Assembly: GCF_003363435.1 (NCBI RefSeq)
Contig: NZ_QRCT01000016.1
Span: 159,248-223,247 of the forward strand
DNA from: Anaerosacchariphilus polymeriproducens
Lineage (GTDB): Bacteria; Bacillota; Clostridia; Lachnospirales; Lachnospiraceae
DNA: 64,000 nucleotides
Direction: 5' to 3'
Shown piece after piece: positions 1 through 8,296 of the stretch. The notes under the pieces are model-generated. The model saw only the letters and a list, made by a program, of their open reading frames with translations, had not been told where the DNA came from and did not search any database. The translations under genes were made by a program, and so were the position numbers. Positions within the stretch are counted from its first letter, which is position 1. Each line of letters opens with the position of its first letter.

Positions 1-590
1 GTAGGTGTAACCATTTCGCCTTGACAATTTGTAATTTGAATAGGAAGGTTATATTCTTGTATAATATTCACAACTGCAGGTACCGGAACCGGAATCTTAC
101 CATGTTGACACTCTGTATAACCCTGTCCTTCATATAGAACAGAAACTGCAACATGCTCAATTCCCAATCGTTCCACACAGACAGCTGCTGCTATGATATC
201 AATAATAGAATCGATTGCTCCAACTTCATGAAAATGCACTTTTTCAATTGAAATCCCATGAGCTTTCGCTTCTGCTTTCGCTACAATTTCAAATATACCT
301 TTCGCACTTTGTTTTACACGGTCCGAAAGATTTGCTTCATCAATAATATGATAAATATCTGTAAGATTTCTATGAGATACAGGCTCTTCTTTCAATATTA
401 CCCGGAAAGCGGTACCTTCAATTGATTTTTTAGTTTCTTTTTTAATTTCAATTTCATAACCTGATAAAGGAAGTTCTTCTAACACTTTTTGTAAATAATC
501 TTTTTCTACCCCTAAATCCAGAAAAGCGCCAACTGTCATATCACCACTTATTCCAGAATAACACTCAAGAAATAATGTTTTTTTACTCAC
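1..590 (-). CDS. larC: LarC, nickel-pincer cofactor nickel insertion protein (partial, C-terminus outside window)
   Basis: LarC inserts nickel into the pyridinium bis-thiocarboxylate mononucleotide that becomes the cofactor of lactate racemase and related LarA enzymes. About 196 residues are visible. They begin with the family's N-terminal signature, LECYSGISGDM followed by LDLG, and include HFHEVGAIDSI and GKIPVPVPAV further on. The start is a GTG at 588-590. No ATG is available and the conserved signature begins a few residues later, so GTG is a good choice. The gene overlaps the end of larB by 8 bases, which indicates translational coupling. The reading frame is open to the window edge, so this is an edge truncation and not a broken gene. 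larA and larE are not visible here. Family assignment is confident. Confidence 0.9.
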   Translation of the reverse strand, partial: MSKKTLFLECYSGISGDMTVGAFLDLGVEKDYLQKVLEELPLSGYEIEIKKETKKSIEGTAFRVILKEEPVSHRNLTDIYHIIDEANLSDRVKQSAKGIFEIVAKAEAKAHGISIEKVHFHEVGAIDSIIDIIAAAVCVERLGIEHVAVSVLYEGQGYTECQHGKIPVPVPAVVNIIQEYNLPIQITNCQGEMVTP

Positions 591-1335
591 TCGCCTCAAC
601 CACCAATCTGTTTATTTGAGAAGCCACATAAGCAGCTCCATATCCATTATCAATATTTACCACTGAGATTCCATTTGCACATGAATTTATCATAGTCAAT
701 AGAGCAGAAACTCCTCCAAAATTGGCCCCATAACCAACAGAGGTAGGCACTGCAACTACCGGTTTGTTCACCAATCCGGCCAAGACACTGCCCAATGCTC
801 CCTCCATCCCGGCAACTGCTATAATACAATTCGCTTGATTCAAATTCTCCACATGATTCAAAAGCCTATGTATTCCAGCCACTCCAACATCATAACAACG
901 ATAAACTCTATTCCCAAAAAACTCGGCTGTCAAAACAGCTTCCTCTGCCACCGGAATATCTGCTGTACCGGCTGTACAAATAGCAATAAGACCTTTTTGT
1001 TCAATAGGCTTTCGTACTACTTTTACTATTTTGGACAGAGGGTCATAATCAGTCTCCGAAATCTGTGCTTTTATAATTTCATACTGCTCTTCGCTTGCTC
1101 TTGTTCCAAGAATATTATCATTCTCCAAAGATAGATGATAGAAAATAGAAGCCGTCTGTTCTTTTGTCTTTCCTTCACAATACACAACTTCTCCGTAACC
1201 TGCCCTGCTCTTTCTATGATGATCCAGTTTCGCAAATTCTAAATCTTCATAAGGAAGTTTTTTCAAAATTTTCTCTGCATCTTCTATTGAAAGCTCTTCC
1301 CTTTTTACTCTTTCTAGTATTTCATAAATATTCAA
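583..1335 (-). CDS. larB: LarB, nicotinate adenine dinucleotide carboxylase/hydrolase of nickel-pincer cofactor synthesis
   Basis: LarB carboxylates and hydrolyses nicotinic acid adenine dinucleotide to give pyridinium-3,5-dicarboxylate mononucleotide, the first step of nickel-pincer cofactor synthesis in the cytoplasm. The protein has 250 residues, the usual family length. Its C-terminal half resembles the PurE/AIR carboxylase fold: ICTAGTADIPVAEEA, then YDVGVAGIHRLL, then IIAVAGMEGAL and NKPVVAVPTSVGYGA. The N-terminal 60 residues carry the LarB-specific KLDHHRKSRAGYGEVV segment. It directly precedes and overlaps larC on the minus strand, so the two form one transcript. The NAD pathway genes at 18-21 kb supply the precursor family, but a link between them is only inference. 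Confidence 0.93.
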   Translation of the reverse strand: MNIYEILERVKREELSIEDAEKILKKLPYEDLEFAKLDHHRKSRAGYGEVVYCEGKTKEQTASIFYHLSLENDNILGTRASEEQYEIIKAQISETDYDPLSKIVKVVRKPIEQKGLIAICTAGTADIPVAEEAVLTAEFFGNRVYRCYDVGVAGIHRLLNHVENLNQANCIIAVAGMEGALGSVLAGLVNKPVVAVPTSVGYGANFGGVSALLTMINSCANGISVVNIDNGYGAAYVASQINRLVVEASE

Positions 1336-1411
1336 TTATCCTTCTTCCTTTCTCGAAGAATCTTCCCACTTATCAAAACTATATTATATATTGGAAAAAA
1401 AAGCAATCTTG

Positions 1412-2479
1412 TTAAAATAAATATTTAGAGAATTTTGTATAGGCAGCAAAAGCAGATGGGATAGAATATTCCTTTTTCGTCTGATCCGGATCTACAAACA
1501 AATACCCTTTAAAGTTCATATCCTGCGGTTCTTCAATCCTGACGACAAAACCTTTCATATGCCATTCTATATGAGAAAAAATATGTTTCGAGTCTTCTAG
1601 CTTTTGAATCCGGATTGGTAAAAGACCTTTTTCTTTCACCCAATTCAGTACTTCTTCCTCTGACAGACTTCCTAAAAAATTAGGAAATTCATAAAGTCCC
1701 GCCAACAAACCTTTTGACGGTCTTTTCTGTATCATAACTTTATTTCTGTCCTGTAGTATAACGACTGTACGCTCTTCTATTTTTCTCTTTTTCTTAGGCT
1801 GCTTTTTGGGCAATTCCATGACAATCCCTTGTTTTCTAGCTTCACAATAATGATACCATGGACACATTTCACATTTTGCCATACCGTTGGGGATACAGAC
1901 CATTGCTCCAAGTTCCATAAGCGCTTGATTGAAATCTCCGGCTCTTTTTTGTGGCATTACCTGAAGAAGTTTATTTTCCATATCTTTTCGAACCGATTGT
2001 TTCATGATATCACTTTCATCAGCCGTTAATCTAGAGATGACCCGTAATACATTTCCATCTACTGCAGGTACCGGAATTTGAAATGCTATGGATGCAATTG
2101 CTCCTGCTGTGTAGGAACCAATCCCTGGTAATTCTAATAACTGCTTATAATCACCCGGCATTTTCCCATTATACTTTTCAATAATGACCCTTGCCGCTTT
2201 TTGCATATTTCTCACTCGATTATAATAACCAAGACCTTCCCATAGTTTCATCAAAGCATCTTCATTTAAGTTCGCTAAATGCTCAATGGTAGGCAATGCC
2301 CCTACAAATCTTTCAAAATATGGTTTCACTGCCTCTACTCTCGTCTGTTGCAGCATTATTTCAGAAACCCATACACGATAAGGCGTAGCTTCCTCTCTCC
2401 ATGGAAGAATCCTTCTATGATCATCATACCAATCAAGTAATGGCTGTACAACAAGCTTTAAATTTATTTCCTTCTTCAT
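1412..2479 (-). CDS. mutY: A/G-specific adenine DNA glycosylase MutY
   Basis: MutY removes adenine mispaired with guanine or 8-oxoguanine. The sequence shows WVSEIMLQQTRVEAV with the catalytic Glu, the helix-hairpin-helix LPGIGSYTAGAIAS, and the catalytic Asp in VDGNVLRV. Four cysteines for a [4Fe-4S] cluster are spaced 7-2-5, with the first gap one residue longer than in E. coli MutY. The C-terminal third is the NUDIX-like 8-oxoG recognition domain (RTVVILQDRNKVMIQKRP). I place the start at the ATG at 2479 because GTGAGG lies six bases upstream; a GTG four codons earlier would overlap that site. The length of 355 residues is normal. The gene appears monocistronic. Confidence 0.94.
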   Translation of the reverse strand: MKKEINLKLVVQPLLDWYDDHRRILPWREEATPYRVWVSEIMLQQTRVEAVKPYFERFVGALPTIEHLANLNEDALMKLWEGLGYYNRVRNMQKAARVIIEKYNGKMPGDYKQLLELPGIGSYTAGAIASIAFQIPVPAVDGNVLRVISRLTADESDIMKQSVRKDMENKLLQVMPQKRAGDFNQALMELGAMVCIPNGMAKCEMCPWYHYCEARKQGIVMELPKKQPKKKRKIEERTVVILQDRNKVMIQKRPSKGLLAGLYEFPNFLGSLSEEEVLNWVKEKGLLPIRIQKLEDSKHIFSHIEWHMKGFVVRIEEPQDMNFKGYLFVDPDQTKKEYSIPSAFAAYTKFSKYLF

Positions 2480-2579
2480 CTTTAACCTCACAATTTCAAA
2501 CTAACAAAATCCCCATTGTTTCTCATCATGTATTATCATAACACATAATGGTTTTCAATGAGGATTCCTTTTATTGGAT

Positions 2580-3326
2580 TTATAATATTTTTGATAAGAA
2601 TTCTTTCAATCTGGAGTTCTGTGGGTTTTCAAAAAATTCTTTTGGCTGATTCTGTTCTATGACTTGTCCTTTATCAATAAACAGAATCCGATTCGCTACT
2701 TCTTTTGCAAATCCCATTTCATGAGTAACAACCACCATTGTCATTCCATCCTTTGCAAGATCTTTCATCAACTCTAACACTTCTCCAACCATCTCCGGAT
2801 CTAATGCAGAAGTCGGTTCATCAAATAACATAACATCCGGATTCATCGCTAATGACCGAACAATTGCAATACGTTGTTTCTGACCTCCTGATAATTGAGA
2901 CGGAAAGTCATTCGCACGTCCTTCAAGACCAACTCTTTTTAATAATTTCATTGCATTTTCTTCTGCCTCTTCTTTACTTTTGTTTTGCAATTTCATAGGA
3001 GCAATGCATAGATTTTTCAGAATTGTCATGTGCGGAAATAAATTAAAATGCTGAAAAACCATTCCCATTTTCTGGCGGTGAATATTAATATCTACTTTGC
3101 TGTCAGTAATATCCACACCCTCAAAATAAATTTTCCCTTCTGTAGGTATCTCTAACAAATTTAAAGAGCGAAGAAAGGTAGATTTTCCTGAACCGGAGGG
3201 ACCTATAATGACCACTACTTCACCTTTGTGAAATTCTTCCGTAATTCCATCTAAAGCAAAAAAACCTTTTCCAAATTCTTTTCGTAAATTTTCAACTCTA
3301 AATAATGTATTTTGATTAGTGCTCAC
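2580..3326 (-). CDS. Polar amino acid ABC transporter, ATP-binding protein (GlnQ/HisP type)
   Basis: This is the cytoplasmic ATPase that powers uptake of a polar amino acid. It shows Walker A (GPSGSGKST), Q-loop ([11 protein letters not shown]), ABC signature (LSGGQKQR), Walker B ([15 protein letters not shown]) and the H-loop (VVVTHEMGF), in normal order over 248 residues. The start is a GTG at 3326, overlapping the permease stop region by 11 bases, so translation is probably coupled. The [22 protein letters not shown] segment is characteristic of the amino acid (PAAT) subfamily. The exact amino acid cannot be read from sequence. Confidence 0.93.
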   Translation of the reverse strand: MSTNQNTLFRVENLRKEFGKGFFALDGITEEFHKGEVVVIIGPSGSGKSTFLRSLNLLEIPTEGKIYFEGVDITDSKVDINIHRQKMGMVFQHFNLFPHMTILKNLCIAPMKLQNKSKEEAEENAMKLLKRVGLEGRANDFPSQLSGGQKQRIAIVRSLAMNPDVMLFDEPTSALDPEMVGEVLELMKDLAKDGMTMVVVTHEMGFAKEVANRILFIDKGQVIEQNQPKEFFENPQNSRLKEFLSKIL

Positions 3327-4005
3327 TATTACGCAGCCTCCTTTCCAGCATATTTACCAATTTGGTAAAGATAAGAACCATCGTTAAATAAATAAGTGCT
3401 ACCGCTATTAACGGCATAAACGCATTATAAGTACGACTCCTAATTATATCCCCGCCTCTAGTTAAGTCTTGCAACGCTATATAACCTGAAACGGATGTCT
3501 CTTTTAACAATACAATAAATTCATTTCCCAAAGCGGGAAGTATGTTTTTAAATGCCTGCGGCAATATAATATAAATCATGGTTTGTACATAATTAAATCC
3601 TAAGCTTCTTCCTGCCTCGAACTGTCCTTTATCTATTGACATAATTCCTGATCGAACGATTTCTGCTACATATGCGGATGAATTAAATCCAAAAGCTAAA
3701 ATAGCAACAATTATTTTACTAATATTAACGGAACCAAATATTACAAAAAATATAATTAACAATTGAACTACAACCGGTGTACCTCGTATTATAGTAATAT
3801 ATAATTGACTAATAAAATTTAATACTTTTAGTTTTCCTGTTTTATCATAAGTTGCTCTGATAACAGCTAATAAAAAGCCTAAGATCACTCCCAATATTAA
3901 AGCAAAAAAAGTGACCTGTAATGTTACTCCTAATCCATCCCAAATATATCTCCATCTTTGATCATCTATAAAATTATTAACAAAATTATCTCTAAATCCA
4001 CTCAA
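3316..4005 (-). CDS. Polar amino acid ABC transporter, permease
   Basis: This is the integral membrane subunit of the amino acid importer. Its 229 residues contain about five hydrophobic segments and the BPD EAA-loop typical of HisMQ-family permeases: [36 protein letters not shown]. The start is a TTG at 4003-4005, chosen because GGAGG lies eight bases upstream and no ATG is suitably placed. It is separated from the upstream binding-protein gene by about 105 bases that include a hairpin followed by a T-rich stretch. That hairpin would lower permease and ATPase expression relative to the binding protein. A single permease gene suggests a homodimeric channel. Confidence 0.92.
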   Translation of the reverse strand: MSGFRDNFVNNFIDDQRWRYIWDGLGVTLQVTFFALILGVILGFLLAVIRATYDKTGKLKVLNFISQLYITIIRGTPVVVQLLIIFFVIFGSVNISKIIVAILAFGFNSSAYVAEIVRSGIMSIDKGQFEAGRSLGFNYVQTMIYIILPQAFKNILPALGNEFIVLLKETSVSGYIALQDLTRGGDIIRSRTYNAFMPLIAVALIYLTMVLIFTKLVNMLERRLRNSEH

Positions 4006-4045
4006 GATTCCTTCCTCCGTTTAGCTATAGCTACTTCTAAAACTT

Positions 4046-4084
4046 CTCCTATAAAAAGAATAAGGCACTTATGACAAAGCACCT
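4046..4084 (-). terminator. Attenuator-like hairpin between binding protein and permease genes
   Basis: On the minus strand an 8-bp stem (AGGTGCTT with AAGTGCCT, two G-U pairs, 4063-4084) is followed by the T-rich stretch TTATTCTTTTTATAG. It sits between the binding-protein stop and the permease start. Partial termination here is a common way to make more binding protein than membrane subunits. The stem is weak and the function is inferred. Confidence 0.45.
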
Positions 4085-4110
4085 CATCTAAATTGTAATC
4101 CTTTTCCTTA

Positions 4111-4884
4111 CTACTCAGCTACAATAATAACCTGACGTCCTGTATAATAACTATCCGTAAAATTAATTGATTTTAAACGATCCTCAGTAACAGTCATACC
4201 CGCACAACCAATATCTGCTTTTCCACTTTGAACTGCAGCAATGATTGAATCAAAAGCCATGTCTTCAATTTTAAGCTCTTTTCCTAATTTATCCGCAATT
4301 GCTTTTGCAAAATCAACATCTAACCCCACAATTTCTTTTCCTTCATAATATTCATAAGGTTGAAATTCTGCATTTGTAGCCATAACTAAAGTTCCGCTGT
4401 ATTTTATATCTGCTGGAGATTCATATCTTTTCGCATCTTTATTTTGACCTATATAGTAATCTACAATGCGATCCAATGTTCCATCGTCTTTTAATTCTTT
4501 AATCGCTTTATTGATATCTTTTAATAAATTTTCATTTTCTTTTGCTATACTAATCGCATAATCTTCCTCTACATATTCCGTATCTAAAATTTTTAGACCT
4601 TTGGTTCCTTTAATAAATACCTGAGCGGGTTGATCGTCAATAACAACTGCATCGATTTTTCCCTGTTTTAATGCCTGTACTGCTTCAACAGCTTTATTGA
4701 ATCGTTCAACATTAATGGAATCCTCATCAGAAATTAATAAATCTCCAGTAGTTCCTGTCTGTACGCCTACTTTTTTTCCACTTAAATCATCTGGTCCATT
4801 AATCACTGCTTTTTCTTTTTTAGCACATGCAGACAGCGAAAAAGCCATAACAGCAATTAACATGGTAGCTAATATTTTCTTCAT
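4111..4884 (-). CDS. Polar amino acid ABC transporter, substrate-binding lipoprotein
   Basis: This is the extracytoplasmic receptor of the importer. The N-terminus is a lipoprotein signal peptide ending in the lipobox LSAC (Cys at about residue 20), so the mature protein is anchored on the outer face of the membrane. The remaining 237 residues are a type II periplasmic-binding fold of the SBP_bac_3 family, with GKKVGVQTGTTGD near the start, then GTLVMATNAEFQPYEY and a C-terminal GLDVDFAKAIADKLG. AGGAGG precedes the ATG. It is the first gene of the operon and has its own promoter at 4927-4954. The ligand is probably a polar or charged amino acid but cannot be fixed. Confidence 0.93.
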   Translation of the reverse strand: MKKILATMLIAVMAFSLSACAKKEKAVINGPDDLSGKKVGVQTGTTGDLLISDEDSINVERFNKAVEAVQALKQGKIDAVVIDDQPAQVFIKGTKGLKILDTEYVEEDYAISIAKENENLLKDINKAIKELKDDGTLDRIVDYYIGQNKDAKRYESPADIKYSGTLVMATNAEFQPYEYYEGKEIVGLDVDFAKAIADKLGKELKIEDMAFDSIIAAVQSGKADIGCAGMTVTEDRLKSINFTDSYYTGRQVIIVAE

Positions 4885-4926
4885 AATAAATATATCCTCC
4901 TAATCATATAAACAATCTTATAAAGT

Positions 4927-4954
4927 ATTTTATCATGTTTTTCACAAAACTCAA
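4927..4954 (-). promoter_or_regulatory. Sigma-A promoter of the amino acid ABC operon
   Basis: On the minus strand the −35 TTGAGT (4949-4954) and −10 TAAAAT (4927-4932) are separated by 16 bases, about 40 bases upstream of the binding-protein start. A perfect 10-bp palindrome AAGCATGCTT (4953-4962) overlaps the upstream edge of the −35 and could be an operator. Confidence 0.55.
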
Positions 4955-4998
4955 GCATGCTTTTGCATAAATAATAAAAAACTTTGTATTTTTAATCT

Positions 4999-5029
4999 AA
5001 AAAAGAGGGATTTTAAACTATCCTCCCTC
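4999..5029 (-). terminator. Intrinsic terminator of the MarR gene
   Basis: The minus-strand stem GAGGGA/TCCCTC (5005-5010 with 5024-5029) is followed by six T. It lies 16 bases beyond the MarR stop and separates it from the ABC operon. Confidence 0.7.
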
Positions 5030-5045
5030 CTTTAGAATTTAATTT

Positions 5046-5462
5046 TTATTCACCTAATGCAATTCTACGCAAGTTATTTTTCAATTTGTCCCTCTCTTCA
5101 GGTGACAAGAACTGTAGAACTTCTTCATTCACATCATCTACAATTTTAATAATAGGTTCTTCTAAAGCTTTCCCTTTTTCTGTAATTTCTACCAAAATAA
5201 AACGTCGATCTTCTTCACTAATCGTTCTGACAATCAACCCTTTCTTTTGCATGCGGTCTAAGACCCCAGAGATTGTTGAAGTTTCGATGCCTAATGCTTC
5301 GGCTATTTCTTTCGGATTTGCTTTATTCATATCCCATAAACATCTCAATACAGCATATTGACTTGGTGTAATATCATATTCTCCTAAACGATTGCTCAAA
5401 TTTTGTGAGACCGTATGTTGAGCAGTTGTGAGTAAATAATTGATACATTGTGTTAATTCCAC
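5046..5462 (-). CDS. MarR-family transcriptional regulator
   Basis: This 138-residue winged helix-turn-helix protein belongs to the MarR family. The DNA-binding region reads LGEYDITPSQYAVLRCLW, then ANPKEIAEALGIETSTISGVLDRMQKKGLI for the recognition helix, then the wing EEDRRFILVEITEKGK. The terminal helices form the usual dimerisation region. The start is a GTG at 5462 with GGAGG eight bases upstream. It is divergent from the crotonase/CoA-transferase operon and is the natural candidate to bind the 17-bp palindrome in that operon's leader. No cysteine pair or other redox sensor is obvious. The effector is unknown; an acyl-CoA or aromatic acid would be typical for the family, but that is inference. 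Confidence 0.9.
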   Translation of the reverse strand: MELTQCINYLLTTAQHTVSQNLSNRLGEYDITPSQYAVLRCLWDMNKANPKEIAEALGIETSTISGVLDRMQKKGLIVRTISEEDRRFILVEITEKGKALEEPIIKIVDDVNEEVLQFLSPEERDKLKNNLRRIALGE

Positions 5463-5498
5463 ATGTCATTCCTCCAATTTTCGTGACTATCAGACATT

Positions 5499-5527
5499 AT
5501 TTTAGCAGAATAATCGAAAAGAGACAA
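5499..5527 (-). promoter_or_regulatory. Promoter of the MarR gene
   Basis: On the minus strand the −35 TTGTCT (5522-5527) and −10 TAAAAT (5499-5504) are 17 bases apart, about 40 bases upstream of the GTG start. No copy of the TTGCATTA palindrome is present here, so autoregulation through that site is not supported. Confidence 0.55.
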
Positions 5528-5789
5528 TAGATTTTTCATTATTTCCTTATATTTTCAAAAAGAATTGGGTATATTAGTTAAGATGTTATTTATGACTCTT
5601 ATTAGTTTGTCTATTAAATATCTTGCATGCTAGTCGTTTTATTGGTATTTTTTTGTAATAAAACTTAATTTTAACAACTTTATAGTTAAATTGTTGTCAT
5701 ATTTTTACTTTTATCTCTATTTATTTGTTAACATCACCATAATGTGACCTACTTTTTTCAAAAACTACTATAGAATCTTTGATAAACTC
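5528..5789. other. AT-rich intergenic stretch between divergent promoters
   Basis: About 260 bases lie between the MarR promoter and the crotonase promoter. The stretch is very AT-rich with poly-T and poly-A tracts. I see no open reading frame with a ribosome binding site, no RNA hairpin of note and no repeat. It may serve as an UP-element or curved region for the strong downstream promoter, but this is only a guess. Confidence 0.4.
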
Positions 5790-5818
5790 TTGACATATTC
5801 TTTAATATTGTTTACATT
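5790..5818 (+). promoter_or_regulatory. Sigma-A promoter of the crotonase/CoA-transferase operon
   Basis: A consensus −35 TTGACA (5790-5795), a 17-base spacer and a −10 TACATT (5813-5818) put the transcription start near 5825. The untranslated leader is about 70 bases and ends in AGGAGG before the ATG at 5896. Confidence 0.75.
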
Positions 5819-5833
5819 ATTAAATAAGAGAGA

Positions 5834-5850
5834 TTGCATTAATAATGCAA
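5834..5850. promoter_or_regulatory. Perfect 17-bp palindromic operator candidate in the crotonase leader
   Basis: TTGCATTA, a single central A, then TAATGCAA form a perfect palindrome that begins about nine bases after the predicted transcription start. A protein bound here would block RNA polymerase. The spacing of half-sites suits a winged-helix dimer such as MarR, and a MarR gene lies divergently next door. Identity of the binding protein is inferred. Confidence 0.55.
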
Positions 5851-5895
5851 CCCAAACTTTTAAATTCTTTATTCTATATTAGGAGGTTTTTCATT

Positions 5896-6675
5896 ATGAA
5901 CAACGTTACATTGTCAATTGAAAACGAAGTTGCTGTAGTCACAATCGACAGACCAAAATCACTTAATGCTCTTAACAGCGAAACACTTGCAGAATTGGGG
6001 GAAGTTTTCTCTGACATCGAAAAAAGAAAAGACGTTAAAGTTCTTATCTTAACAGGTTCAGGCGAAAAAGCTTTTGTTGCAGGCGCAGATATTTCAGAAA
6101 TGGTAAACGCATCCCCTGCTGAGGGCAGAACTATGGCTCTTCTGGCTGCAGAATCATTTGCAAAATTAGAAAATATGCCACAAGTTACAATCGCTGCTGT
6201 TAATGGTTTTGCTCTTGGTGGTGGTTGTGAAATATCAATGGCCTGTGATATCCGTGTTGCATCTGAAAATGCAAAATTCGGTCAGCCTGAATGTGGTCTT
6301 GGAATCTTGCCTGGATTCGGTGGTACACAAAGACTTCCTCGTTTGGTCGGAAAAGGACGGGCAAAAGAATTGATTTTTACATGTGATATGATCGATGCAC
6401 AAGAAGCTTATAGAATTGGTCTGGCAAATAAAGTAGTTCCTCAAGCTGAATTATTAGATTACTGTAAAAAAATGGCTGCTAAAATTATTTCTAACGGAAG
6501 TTATGCAGTTTCATTAGCAAAAGCTGCTATTAATACCGGATTAGATACGGATCTTGCAAGTGGTTTAAAATTTGAAGCAGATGCATTTGGACTTTCCTTC
6601 TCTACTTACGACAAGAAAGAAGGAATGACAGCTTTCCTTGAAAAAAGAAAAGAAAAAAATTTCAAAGATTTTTGA
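5896..6675 (+). CDS. Enoyl-CoA hydratase / 3-hydroxyacyl-CoA dehydratase (crotonase)
   Basis: Crotonase-family enzyme that adds or removes water across the double bond of a short enoyl-CoA. Its 259 residues match the family length. Visible motifs are FVAGADISEM (oxyanion hole and CoA binding), GGGCEISMACD and FGQPECGLGILPGFGGTQRL. The two catalytic glutamates (in GGCE and QPEC) are both present, so it should be a true hydratase and not a degenerate crotonase homologue. The ATG at 5896 follows AGGAGG by nine bases; an upstream in-frame ATG at 5845 lies inside the palindrome and has no ribosome binding site. It is the first gene of an operon with a CoA transferase and is probably controlled by the divergent MarR protein. 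In butyrate producers Crt usually sits with thl, hbd and bcd. Its isolation from them here suggests a different acyl-CoA. Confidence 0.92.
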   Translation: MNNVTLSIENEVAVVTIDRPKSLNALNSETLAELGEVFSDIEKRKDVKVLILTGSGEKAFVAGADISEMVNASPAEGRTMALLAAESFAKLENMPQVTIAAVNGFALGGGCEISMACDIRVASENAKFGQPECGLGILPGFGGTQRLPRLVGKGRAKELIFTCDMIDAQEAYRIGLANKVVPQAELLDYCKKMAAKIISNGSYAVSLAKAAINTGLDTDLASGLKFEADAFGLSFSTYDKKEGMTAFLEKRKEKNFKDF

Positions 6676-6696
6676 TTTTAGGAGACGAAAAAAATT

Positions 6697-8253
6697 ATGA
6701 ATAAAGTAAGTATTATTACTGCCGCTGAAGCTGCTGAAATGATTCAGGATGGCATGACAGTTACTACCTCAGGTTTTGTAGCCAGCGGCATGCCTGAAAC
6801 ATTAACTAAGGCAATAGAAAAAAGATTTTTAGAAACCGGTTCTCCTAAGAACCTGACACTTTTTTATGCAGCAGCGCAAGGAAACAGAGATGGCAGCGGA
6901 GCAGATCGCTTCGCTCACGAAGGAATGCTAAAAAGAGTAATTGCCGGTCATTATAACATGGCACCTGAATTAGGAAAATTAGCTTTAGAAAATAAAATTG
7001 AAGCATACAATTTACCTCAAGGAACGCTCTCTCAACTTTGCCGTGACATTGCCGGTCATAAATTAGGTACCTTAACACATGTTGGTTTAAATACATTTGC
7101 CGATCCAAGGATTGAAGGTGGTAAATTAAACAGTATCACAACAGAGAACATTGTAGAAGTTGTTAATATTTTAGGTGAAGAAAGATTATTATATAAATCG
7201 TTCCCTCTTAATATGGGATTTCTTCGTGGCACATATGCTGATGAACAAGGTAATATCTCTATGGATGAAGAAATTGCTACCCTTGAAGCGACTGCAGTTG
7301 CTCAAGCTGTAAAAAACAGCGGTGGTAAAGTTATCGTACAAGTAAAAAAAGTTGTTCAAAATGGCACATTGGATCCAAAATCAGTAAAAATACCTGGGAT
7401 TTATGTTGATGCAGTCGTAATTGCTGATTCTCCGGAAAATCATCAACAATGCATTGGCTGCGATTTTGATGCTTCCATGACTGGAGAATATAGAATTCCA
7501 TTAAGTGGTATTCGATATCCTTCCTTGAGTCCCAAAAAAATCATTGGACGAAGAGCTGCCATGGAATTAACCCCTAACACTATTGTGAACTTAGGTATTG
7601 GAATTCCGGAATACATCTCTATGGTTGCAAATGAAGAAGGAATTTGTGACTATATGACTTTAACTGTTGAAGCCGGTCCTATTGGTGGTGTACCTCAAGG
7701 CGGAGCAAAATTTGGAGGTGCGGTGAATCCAGAAGCAATTCTTGATCAACCTACCCAGTTCGATTTTTATGATGGCGGCGGCGTTGATTTAGCCTTCTTA
7801 GGACTTGCACAGGCTGACAAAGAAGGAAATATCAATGTTAGTAAATTTGGTCCAAGAATTGCCGGTTGCGGTGGATTTATAAATATTACCCAAAATTCAA
7901 AGAAAGTCTTCTTCTGTGGAACCTTCACAGCTGGTGGTTTAAAAACTGAAATTAATGACGGTAAACTTGTTATTCTTCAAGAAGGTAAGTCAATTAAGTT
8001 CATAGATCACGTAGAACAGATCACATTTAGTGGCAAATATGCGAACAAAACCGGTCAACCGGTAATGTATATCACAGAAAGAGCAGTATTTGAATTACGC
8101 GATGACGGCGTTTACTTAACAGAAGTTGCTCCAGGGATAGATATCCAAACTCAAATCTTTGATTTAATGGAGTTTAAACCTAAAATGGATGGAGAACCTA
8201 AACTAATGGATCTCCGCATCTTTAAGGATGAAAAAATGGGCTTAAACAATTAG
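6697..8253 (+). CDS. Acyl-CoA:acetate CoA-transferase (YdiF / propionate CoA-transferase family)
   Basis: Family I CoA-transferase that swaps CoA between short acyl-CoAs and acetate or a similar acid. The 518-residue protein has fused alpha and beta halves. The N-terminal half starts with VSIITAAEAAEMIQDGMTV and the C-terminal half carries NLGIGIPEYI and the catalytic-glutamate loop TVEAGPIGGVPQGG, with Glu at about residue 325, the position used in propionate CoA-transferase. The gene follows the crotonase by 21 bases and shares its promoter. It ends at a strong bidirectional terminator. Together the pair would activate a fermentation acid to its CoA ester, hydrate or dehydrate it and return the CoA to acetate. 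The substrate (propionate, butyrate, lactate or other) cannot be told from sequence. Confidence 0.92.
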   Translation: MNKVSIITAAEAAEMIQDGMTVTTSGFVASGMPETLTKAIEKRFLETGSPKNLTLFYAAAQGNRDGSGADRFAHEGMLKRVIAGHYNMAPELGKLALENKIEAYNLPQGTLSQLCRDIAGHKLGTLTHVGLNTFADPRIEGGKLNSITTENIVEVVNILGEERLLYKSFPLNMGFLRGTYADEQGNISMDEEIATLEATAVAQAVKNSGGKVIVQVKKVVQNGTLDPKSVKIPGIYVDAVVIADSPENHQQCIGCDFDASMTGEYRIPLSGIRYPSLSPKKIIGRRAAMELTPNTIVNLGIGIPEYISMVANEEGICDYMTLTVEAGPIGGVPQGGAKFGGAVNPEAILDQPTQFDFYDGGGVDLAFLGLAQADKEGNINVSKFGPRIAGCGGFINITQNSKKVFFCGTFTAGGLKTEINDGKLVILQEGKSIKFIDHVEQITFSGKYANKTGQPVMYITERAVFELRDDGVYLTEVAPGIDIQTQIFDLMEFKPKMDGEPKLMDLRIFKDEKMGLNN

Positions 8254-8255
8254 AA

Positions 8256-8296
8256 AAAAGCTATTGGAACTTACTATATAAGATCCAATAGCTTTT
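8256..8296. terminator. Bidirectional intrinsic terminator
   Basis: AAAAGCTATTGGA (8256-8268) pairs perfectly with TCCAATAGCTTTT (8284-8296), with A and T tracts on both sides. It serves the CoA-transferase on the plus strand and the diguanylate cyclase on the minus strand, whose stop follows immediately. Confidence 0.85.

Noticed and set aside
5845..5895. Upstream ATG as the crotonase start
   Set aside because: The ATG lies inside the 17-bp palindrome, lacks a ribosome site, and the extra 17 residues are not part of the crotonase family.
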